Position numbers and translations under genes: made by a program
The notes under the pieces: generated by a model
What the model was told of the DNA's origin: nothing
The model's database searches: none
Seen by the model: the letters and a program-made list of their open reading frames with translations, nothing else
Origin: Toxoplasma gondii ME49
Lineage: Eukaryota > Apicomplexa > Conoidasida > Eucoccidiorida > Sarcocystidae
Length of the DNA: 64,000 bases
Direction: 5' to 3'
Assembly: GCF_000006565.2 (NCBI RefSeq)
Contig: NC_031479.1
Coordinates: forward strand, 5,640,885 to 5,704,884
Shown: positions 39,201 to 50,002 of the stretch, one piece after another
Numbering within the stretch: position 1 is the stretch's first letter
Layout: each line of letters begins with the position of its first letter

Positions 39201-42200
39201 GGAGAGAGAACGCCCAGAAACGCAAACGACTAGAAGGATGCACAACACAACTCGCAAGTGACGTTAAAAACGCACCGCAAAACAGGCAAAGCCTTTCGGA
39301 AAACGGAAGGGAGTTGCATTGAAGTGCACTCACTTCCATAAGCAGAAAGACACGGATGTATGCATATGCATTTATCTTCACGAACAGACATGTATCCATA
39401 TTTGCATCTATCAATAAACATATATATATATATATATATACATATTTATACATATATTTATATATGGAAATAGAATTGACTGTCTACAGCTATAGATATA
39501 TCGGAGCAGATAGACAGAGAAGCATTTGGATAAAGACGGAGTTTGAAACCGGTCATGTGCAAGATGCGATTCGTAGATTCATTGTAGTGTTTGAGAAGAC
39601 CTGCGGCGTGAGTGCGAGAATCGAGCAGCGAAGAGTTTTCCTTTTTCACCTGGCGATTGAGGAAGTAGGGGAGGCGTCGAGAGAAGTCGTTGATCTCAAG
39701 ACACTGCAGAAGGGAAACAGAAGCCATGTCGGAGAACCTCCACGCGAGTTTCGCTTTCCCTGGGTTGGCCTCTGCTGATTTTCGAATCTAGAGAGAGAAG
39801 AGCCGAGAAGTCCGGCAGAGCAGACCCATGGCATCTCTCTCGTCTCCTTGTGTCGTTGTTGTCTCTACACTCTCTTTCTCCTGCTCTCTCTATCCTTTTC
39901 TGCTTCCCCTCTTCCCGCTATTCCTCTGCGTCTGTCCTTATCCGTTCATCGCCGGCCTGCCGCATTTCTTCATGTCTTTCTTCCTTCTTTTTCACGGTTC
40001 TTCATCATTCGTTTCTTGTTCTTTGTCTTCTGCGTCTCCCCTTCTCTCTCGTCCTTTTCTTCATCTCTTCCTCTCTTCGTCTCTTCCCTTCGTTCTCCTG
40101 CTCTCCCTTCCTCTTTCTCCTCGGCCTACTGCCATCGCTGTCTCGCCTCTCTCTTTCTTCCGCTTTCCACTTCGTGTCTCTGGCCTCCTCGTCCTCTCTT
40201 CGTTCTCGCTGCCGGGCGTCTGCTTTCCTTGTTCTCTCCTTTGACGCTCCACCCCAATGAGCTTCTTTTCGCAAGCATCAGAAGCGGTTTAAACGGAACA
40301 GGTTCTTCTCGGCCGTCTGGCGCTGCGTCTGAGCCTCAACAGGTTCCTCCTTGTTCTGCTGGTGGAGAAGTACCCGTCGCTTTCCCCCTCCCCCTCCACC
40401 TCCCCCTCCCCCTCCCTCCCGTTCTCTCTCATCCATGTGTGACGCCTGCTGGTTCGTTTGGAGGTCGCCTGCAGAGTGTGGGCACAGATGTCGCGTTTGT
40501 CCGTTCTCATGCGACAGGCCGGCTCTTTGCGTTTCTCGCTTTCGTAGCTCATGCTTCGCTCCTTCATTTGTTATTTCTGCTGTTCTGAGTGCCTACCCGA
40601 CTGCGAGAGTGGAATTTGTACATCGACTGAGAAATCAGAAGATGCTTCAGCCTGGGCGCCGGAGGACGCGGCAAAGGAAAAGCAGGGTGGAGCAGAAGCA
40701 TCCCTTTTATTCCTCCGAGGCGAATCTGGAAGGCACTGCTGGTGCGCAGCGCCGGGAGACATGCGACGATCCTTCGCCAGAGGTCGAGGGAGATCGCTCC
40801 AGAGCCGTCTGGAAAAAATGAAAACTGAAACGAAACATGAGTGCGAGGAAACGAGGAGACGCACCCAGCTCGCGGAGCACAACGCGCATCGCGGGAGCTG
40901 CTAGGGAAGAACGGGAGGCAAAATAAATCTAAAAATTCACACGGACCAGCAAAAGCGAATTCAAGGAGAACCCAGAACTGAGAGAGAAATAAAAAAAAAC
41001 AGAGAGGGAAGAGCGGCAAGGAGATTCTTTCTCTCTGGATCAGGAGCAGACAGAAAGCCTCGAAAACAACGGAGTGGAAAAACTTCCTTCTCGACATCTC
41101 TATGCCAAGGTTGGGTGGAACGAATGCAGAGAGACGCAGCTGTGCTATTACATGGTGACACTGCCGCGAGGCTGTGAGTTCCACTCTTCTACGGACGAAA
41201 GTCTGCCGCGCAGACTTCCAGAATTTCCAGAGGTTTTCTGTTCGATTCGAGGGTGTGCTCTCGCAGCTAAACGACAGGCGTCTTAGACCGGAAACGGAGT
41301 GACAGGGAGAGAAGAAAGGCCGCCTCAGTAACGCAGAGAAGCAAAAAAAATTCAAAACAACTCCTGCGGAAGAATAAATAGCAAAAACGCTCGACGGAGA
41401 TGTTAATTCGAGTTTCGACCTCACCTGTAAAGATGAATTCTGGACTGTTGGGGTCGAGTTTGATGGCTCTGGAACTGATTCGTCTTTCTTCGTCGCCTTT
41501 GCGTCTCTGCGCTTCGCCAGACATAGCAGCTGTGACTGCGGAGCTCGTCACATCTGGAACGAGAAGCATCTCCTCATCGCGAACGTCGATGGTCGGCAGA
41601 GTCGAGGAGAAACAAATCCCCAAACGTTTCGTTAATACTCCAGGAGAGATCGAGGAGTTGAAGACGCCCATACGCGACAGAATCGCCTCTGCGCTCAACT
41701 CCTTGTTGCCTGGACGCATCGTGAAAAGGACGAGGAGTTCCACAGTGAGGAAGTGCCTTCTCCAAACTACCCCACGGAGAAAACTGGGGATTGACGTTTC
41801 CAAATAAGAAAATTGCCTTCGCTTTTCCCCACAGAACAAAATGGCTATTGTATTAGAGGAAAGTAAACCTTTCACCGTGAGACTTCGTCCTTGCTCAGGT
41901 ATCGTAGAGGAAAGAGAAGCTTTCAGAACGGCAGCTGTTTCTTCCTTGATTGCCAGTTCTTTCTGAATCCGCATCACCCTCTTGGAAAATGTCACAGAGG
42001 GGAGGAGAGCTCTGCAGGCTTCCTCTTGCGACCGTTCGCTTGTTATTGTGGAGCTGGCAAGACTTCCAGAAGTATTAGACGATTGGAGAGACCGTATGTC
42101 ACTGGCGTAAGGGGAGACGTAAGAACGAAAGAATCTCGTCGAGCTCACAAAACCAACCAAGCAGACTCTGAGGCTGGGCTCTCTATGGGGGTCGGAAACC

Positions 42201-45200
42201 GTCTTCCCCGGAAAAAGACAGACGCGAGGTCTTCTGCCGTAGACTCACTCGTGAGCTGTTGTGCTTTCAAATGCGCAGTGAGGAGACACAGAGACACAGA
42301 CAAGTTGACAAGCTCGGCTGAGTTTAGGTTTTTTCACGGTAACGTTTTTACTCGAGATGCGGATCATCCAGCAAGAGCCGTCGCGCAGCTGAGAGAGAGA
42401 AGCTGCAAAAAACCTGTAGCGCTCGTGACCAACTGAGAGACCGTCCAGCAGTATCGAACGCATACGATCCTCCAAGGGCGCATCTTGTGCCTGACAGAAA
42501 AAAGGGAAAGGACTTCAGAAAGCAAGCGGACAAACCAAAAAGACTCCTTCGCTACACACACATACAGTTATCTATGGGGACATACATACGCACACCTGCA
42601 TATGAATATATACATATATATATATATATAGACAGAGTTGAACGCTGGAGGCATCGTTCTCGACAAGTCTGTATCTGCACCAATCTATATTTATGTCGAT
42701 CTCTGTCTCTTTCTATTTGTCTACCTTCCTCTCTATCGACGCGTAACCGCTGAGAGGATTGCCCCTCTCTGCGTTCGTATCTGTCTTCCCCCGGCATGAA
42801 AGAAACCGTAGTTGACTCCCTCGCTGCATGCGGCGAGAGTCACCACTATGCATCTACACCACACAGCAGGACTTGCAGACTCACATCGACGCATGCACTG
42901 TGCGTCCCCAGTCTCTGCGCATTTGCCTTCTACGAACGTATCAAGAAAACGCAGTATCCTGTCCTTCTTCACTCTAGTGTTCCTCTGCAAAGCGCCTACT
43001 CGATGGAGACTGCTGGACATGGCCTTGCCGTCTTCTTCAACAAACGCCAGTCTGACGAGGAGCCCGGCGGCGACTTCGTTCGCGTACTGGCGAGTGAGGC
43101 GACTGCCGAGTTCGGAGTAGACGCCTTTCAGTAAAACTTTCAGTGGGGTGACCAAGATCTGAAGAACAGGAATTCCACCTTGCCTCAGAGTCGACCGCGA
43201 ATGCGAGCGCGCGCCAAGCATCCACCTTGAACAAAAAGAGCAAAAACGTAACACAGACTGGCGCCAATAGGACGAAAAACGTAGTCGCCGACACCAACGT
43301 CTTTCACCGACCGATTGCGAGGCGCCGAAAGGGTGTGGGCAGCGCGATAGGGTGACAGAACTCGCGGCGCGTCACTTCCGACAGACGCATCTCACATCGT
43401 TCTCTCTCTGCAGATGCTCAGACTCAGGTGCAGTCTCATCCTCTTGAAGACAAGTGACTTTCCACGTAACAGACGGCTCCCTGCCTACAGCGAGAAACGG
43501 ATTCGACGATTCATATTTCGTTATAAATGAATACTGCCGGGCAAACGTCTTTCACACGGACATCTGCGTCTCGATGCATTTCCACTCAAATGCATGTTTG
43601 TGTGTAGGCTGCTTGACTTATTCGTACTCTGATGTAGAAAAAACAACAGTCTCAGAACGCGCAGAGACCCTTCCAGAAACAGACGCACATACACGTGCAT
43701 ATACACAAAAAGGCTTAAATAAACATATATAAGTATATAAATACATATATATATATATATTTATATTTATATCTTAATAACTATAGATATTTGTAGATGT
43801 TGTGGGGGCACTTTTTTGTTCGAGATTTTACCTTGCCGCACGCCGGTAGCTGTTGATTGCATGCACCGGATCTCTGACGGGGATTTTCCCCATGCGTGCT
43901 CCAAGTCCTGAGTTTCGAAGTTCGTCGAGAGCAGCGACGACGTCTGCGTCTTCAGACGTCGCCTCCAAGAACGTCGACAGAAAGCGACTTTCCACAGCCG
44001 CTCGGCTCGCCACGAGTCCCCAAGAGAGCAGCTGATGCCAACGTACCCAGAGCTGGAAAGAAAACTCCCGAGACGCTTGCCAGTCTTCTTCGTCTCGGCC
44101 GGGCCGCAGCGGCCTCACATCCGGACGGAGCGCTGAAGAAGAGAGGCTGCCCGGACGCGCCGCGCGTCTCTCCAGCGTTCGACGCGACGCTCTGAAAACA
44201 TCAGGAGGACGCGTGAGACTGCGCTGCTGCAGAAGGTACACAGGGATGACGGGAGACAGTGGAGACACCGGCGAGACGACAGAAGACGACTGGAGACGCA
44301 AGAGGAGGGCACATGGGAGACAGCGGGAGCCAAAGAAGGGAAGAATAGGAGAGTGCTACCGGAGAGACTGGGCGACGAAAAGAAACTCGAGAAAGGACGA
44401 AGCCAAGTCCAGAGACAACAGCACAGTAGTTTCTCCCTGGGCTCTCAGGCTGGCCCAACAAGCTCCAGCTGCTGCTGCTCCGACGGCTCTACCAGCAGAC
44501 GAAATGCGTCGGGAGGCTTCAGGAAGCTGAGAGACACTTTGACTCTGTGTTTGTGTTCGCGTTTTGTTTCGACTTTGCATGCACTTGTTTCTGCCATCTC
44601 TCTTCCTGCTTTCGCCTCTGGGGCCTTTTTCGATGCTCCTTAGTCTTTCCCTATCTGCTGTTCCACCTCCAACAAGTTCCCTCACTCGACCAGCCGCTCC
44701 TGTCGATCTCGCGCCTCTGGACTTAGTATCAGAGATGGCAAATTGACAAGGAAGTCTTCTCTTTCTCCTCTTTCTTTTCCCTCTCCTCGCTCGTCTGTTT
44801 CGTTCTCTCTCTCTTCTCTCCGTTGTCGTTCTGCTAGTCCTTCTCCCTCTTCTCCGTCTGCTGCCTCTGCGCTTTCTGCTCCCGCGTTTCCTCTCTCTCC
44901 ATGGAGGCGGCAGCACCGCCGGAGTTCGTCCTTTCTGCTGTCGGCATCTCCACTTGGTGGCTTAGACGCGTCGCGACGTCTGCGCGAGTTTGGCGTTTCT
45001 CTGACGTTCTGAAGGCCTCGCACTGCTGGTCGGGTGCGGTCCGGCGCATGCAGAGCGCGTAGACGAGAAGGAAGAGCGGCTGCGAAGGAACTGGCGAGAA
45101 GGCGAAGCTGCGCGAGATGCGGCAAGAGACATGTTTCGAACGGGTGTCGTCGACGGTTGGGGAACTTGAACATCAAAGACCAGCACCTGGGCGAAAATGA

Positions 45201-46489
45201 GAAACGCTCGAGATGAAAACTCAGGAAGGAAAGAGTGGAAGTACTTGACTTGACAGAGAGGAAGAACCTTGCAACTGCGATCGAAACCGTTGTTTGTCGG
45301 AACCGAAAAATATGTTACAGGCGAGGAGCCTGGGCAATCGAACGCTTCTGAAAGCAGTGCACGCTTCTGCGTTTTTCAACTCCGGAAGCGCGCTCGACTG
45401 ATTCTCTCCGAACTCAAAGCAGTGGATCCACGTCTGCTTTCTGTAGATTTTCTTTGCTTCAGGAAGTTTTTCAGTGGAAACTCGCCTTTCGAGTCCTTCA
45501 AGTTCTGCCAACGCCGGCAAAGCGGCAGCTGACAAGCCGCCAGGATCAAGCTGAGAGGAACGACCAGACTCGCGGCGTCTAATCCTTGAAACAAACCACC
45601 GAGAAAACTGCTGAAAATGCTGAATGTTCCGACGAGAAGCAGCGCGAAGAGACCGAGCTTCCACGTAGACCTGTCGAGGGAAAAAAAAACAAGACACTCG
45701 AACTCCGTACTGGATGCATTCGAAAGCCAAAGTTGCTCCGGACGGTGGAAGCAAAGGAGAGCGGGAGAAATTCGGAGGGTACATCTGAACTCCAGAGCGA
45801 CGCCTTCATGCTCTGACCGAGACAGCGCGAGCGGCGAGGAAACAGGAGAAGGACGCAAATCACTCAGAACGGAACTCACGAGGCCAAGAAAAAAAGGCGG
45901 GGAGGCAGGCGAGGTAACAGGGAACGGCTTCCTTCCTGAAGGAGCAGCATGGAAAGCGAGAAGAAGGAAAACGACAGGGCGCAGACAGAAGAGAGCAGAA
46001 GAGAGCAGAAGGGAAGCGAACAGAGAGAGGAAAGAAGAAGGAAGAACATGGATGAAGGAGAGACAACGCGGAAAAGAAGGAAACGATCTGCTTGACGTAC
46101 CCGAGGTGCACTCCGAAAGCGAACAAGCATGCGAACATCTTCTGGATTTTCTCCTCGAAAAAAATACACTCCATTCATCATATCCTTGAACGGAAGTTCA
46201 ATTCGGACGACTCGGGCCTCTCTACGAAGCGAGGAAAAACCAAGACACACGCGGCAACCTTGGGAACTTGCTTCGCATGCACAACGCCAAAACGGCTAAA
46301 AGGCGATTCGCGAGAATCAGCTGGCGCAGATGCCACAGGTACATCTACTGGAAAGAAATGCGTTCGCACCACGACGCATACAGGTACAGAGAGAGACCCA
46401 GTCATCTACAAACATACACATACGCATACATATATATACATATATATATATATATCATATATATACCATATATATAGCATATATAAAGC

Positions 46490-46520
<31 letters not shown>

Positions 46521-49500
46521 TGCATGCATCTATGAATACTTGTGTGGCAGTACGGACGCATGGATGTGTGTGCGTCTGTATGCATATTCGGGTGCTTATG
46601 TCTCTCTCTCTGCCTGGCTGTTGACATTCTGAGGCCGTTTCTTTGCACTCATATGAGCAGTTAATGTTGAACGAAATAAAGGAGCGACGCCGGCGTTTTT
46701 TCCGTACATGGTGAGTTCGACTCTCATGAAGTTTTGAGGAGACATGAGGAAGAAAACTCGGATGTCCGGTTCGTCGTTGAGAGAAGCGCAGCACTCCGCA
46801 GTCTCTGCGGCCTGTCTTGTTCGGTGAAGGCGCTGCATGTACTCAGCCTCGACATCTCCTGTCGCTTCGTCGAGCTGAAAACATTTAAGCGTCTCCCAAG
46901 TTCGTTCTTCTGTCTCTCAGAGAACTTGTTTTCATTCTCGAGTCAATGAAAAGCTACACACCCGCCTTCCTCACGGCGAGTTTCAGAGCGCAATTGTCTT
47001 TTCCCTGCATGCAGTTTTTATAGTCAAGTATTTCTCTTTCCGGTTCCTGCTGCTCTGGACGACAAGGCTGCAGTGCACCTGATATCTCTGCGGTACCTCA
47101 CGTTTATTCCACTCACGAACTTCTCGGTGCTTCCACTTTTTTGCTTTCCACCCGGCCCTTTTTTTCTCTCTCTGTTTCTCTCTCTGCTTTCTCCGAAGTG
47201 CTCTTCAATTCCGTTTTTCTCTCTATTTCTACACCGTTCTCCCAATCTCTCTGCGTCTCTTTCTTGCCGTCTCGTTCTTCTTTTCCTCAGTTTCGGTTGT
47301 GTGTTTTTCTCCACCCGGAAAAGAGAGAAGCGCGTCTTCGGTGACCCAGTCTATGCCCACCTCTTCGATAAGCAAAACAGAAGTTTTGTAAAGAAAAAAC
47401 CTTTACTGAAGCCGAGAAATCTGCTTTTTAATAGAAACTCCGCTGGGCAGATGCGGACACACATCCTCTTTGCTCGTTTCCTTCCCAGAGGATTCTCGGT
47501 CACAGCTATGATTTCGTGGAAGGTTGATCTGCCGTGGAGCTCTTCTCCTGAGAACCGGAGGAGAAGTTGCTGTGCAGCGCGGGGAAGGAGAAACGTACGC
47601 CTTCCACCCGTTGTTCACACTGTTCCCTATGGGCGCTCTGAAGAAGCCTCTTGTTGCCGGCTCGCATCGAGAGAAGCAGGAAATGCAGAAGATGCAACGC
47701 ATAAGGCGAGTAGCATCGGTATTCGATTATGACTCCTCTATCAGATAAGACTTGTATTGCTTTTGGAATAGCACTACTTGAAGTAACTAGGCAGATCATG
47801 CGGTGCACGCAAATCCTCTAGCATCCACCACCTCCGTTTCAAAAGTCATGAATTCTTGAATTAACGCTCGCGTATTCAACATACTGTCGATAGCTTCAGA
47901 CAGGACCTGTCGACGAGCAAGCAGTGACAAGAAAGCAGATCGCCGCTGCTGGATGGAGTTGCTTGACTCCGCGTAATTTGGCGGAAAACGCCGCTCAGGT
48001 CTGTCGAAGGAGCTCGTTTTGCGTTCTCTCCCACCGAGCCTGCTGGCAGAGAGTCTGCCGACGCTTCCCCGACTTGCCAGTGCTCTTTTTTTACTCGATT
48101 CGTGAAGGCGGAAGGAGAAACCTCGGCTTTCCAAGCCACAGAGGAATGTGGAACTCTCTTTTTGTAGCGCTGCTGCTTTCCGAAAAACGACCGGCTGCCA
48201 CCGTCGGTAAACTGATGTCAAGAGCATGCTGGAGCAATCACCAGATGCGCACCGTGTGAGGCCGGGGGAGATTGATTTCTCGAAACAAAGAAACCTTTTT
48301 GTGTGTGAACAGGAACGAGTTGAAAACAGGCATTTGAGGATGAGACTGAAAATGCGTTTCTTCTCCAAATTTGTCTACGCTTGGTCTACCTTTGCCTCAC
48401 CTGAATTGCATCTCCAATGAGCATTTCGTCTGCCAAAATGCAGCACACTGGGGTGGCTTCGTGGGCAGCGTCAACCGCCCAGTCGACTGCCGTTCCCGCA
48501 CAATTAATTTCTCGTCCAGGGTGGAAAAAGGCGAGGCTCTCGGCTCTGAAAAGAAGGAAAGAGGAAAGCGAAAAACAGATGGAAAGGCACTTGCAGGCAG
48601 GACGCTGAGCAGAAGTACGGACAGGAAGACGAGACAGCGAGAGCTCGAGAGGAAGCGAAGAGAAAGAGAAGAGGAACAGAAGAGGAAGAGAGGAGACGCA
48701 TGTCTCGACGCAGCGCAGAAGCGCAGAGTAGAGAGGTGAGAAGACTGAGCTTGAGAAGAGAGGGGAGACAAGGAGTGAAAGCGCTGAAGCAGAAGAGAGA
48801 GGTTTTTCGTCTACGCGCGTACGAGTAGAAAGTGACAGTAGCGGTACCACGAGGAACTGCATCTCGGTCAGAAACGCGGCGACATTCGAGGGCTACGTCC
48901 ATGATCTTTCCGAACCTAAAAAAGGAAAGTCAATCCTCACAAACACAGCAGACTAGACAGAGAATGCATACTCAAAGGAAACAAACAGCCTGTCCTGGTG
49001 AACACAAAAGGGCAGTCCTTGAGTCTCGCAACTACCGACTGCTCTCTCTCTCCTTTCCTCTGCTCTCCTCTCAAAGGACGACATAAACCTGGAGACTTGA
49101 ATAGAGAGACATTTTATTTCTCTCCGCGGTTCGCCATCTTCTCTGAAAGACCAGGACCAGTCCACCATCGATGAAGCAGATAAACAGAGGGACAGATTGA
49201 TGGACAGAGAGATAGATGGATAGGTAGAAAGAGTGATAGACAGATAGATAGGCAAAAGGAGAGCTAGACAGGTAGGCGGATAGAGAGATGGAGAGAGAGA
49301 GAGACAACGACGGGGGTGGAGAGGAAGATAGAGAGGGGGGGATAAAGATATGGATCCAGAGATAGATGTGAGGTAGTCAGAAGGATCGATGTCGAGATTG
49401 ATAGATAGCGAGATAGATAGAGAGACAGGTAGAAAAATAGAACGAGAGATAGATACATGCAGCACGATGGAGAAATAGGTAGATAGACAAAGGAACAGAG

Positions 49501-49961
49501 AGATAAGGAGGTAGGTAGATGGAGAGGTGAACCGAGAGATACATGGATGTGGAGATACATAGAAAGAGAAATTGATAAAGAGATAAACAGATACGAGTAG
49601 AGAAACATGTAGACGGAGAGGATAGACACAAAAATAAACTGCACCATCTACATAGAGTTCTATAGATAGACTGATACATACTGAAGGTACTGAAGGATAC
49701 AGACCCATATATATATGTATATGTATATGTATATATCTCTATATATACATATATGGGCGGACGAATTAACGGATACATAACTAGACAGAGATCCACTGTC
49801 AGATAAATCCAAAACTTCCGTACGGGGTTGCTGTACTGGAAGGTTCTGCCGGATACTTTACTAAGTTAAAAAAATTAACGTTTAAAAGGTAAACCTTTCC
49901 CTGGCTCTGGAAAGAAACTACGAAAGTGAATAATTTTTGGGAAGACCGGGCGAGTAGTACT

Positions 49962-50002
<41 letters not shown>

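Noticed and set aside
39840..40260. Overlapping plus-strand open frames of 136-246 codons rich in Ser, Phe and Leu
   Set aside because: Product of a ctctct-rich pyrimidine tract within an RdRP intron; no domain, and three overlapping frames are open together.
45671..45812. Alternative RdRP exon reading [19 protein letters not shown]
   Set aside because: It would leave a phase that does not fit the next exon. The T-tract plus CGACAG acceptor at 45670 gives a better, phase-matched exon.
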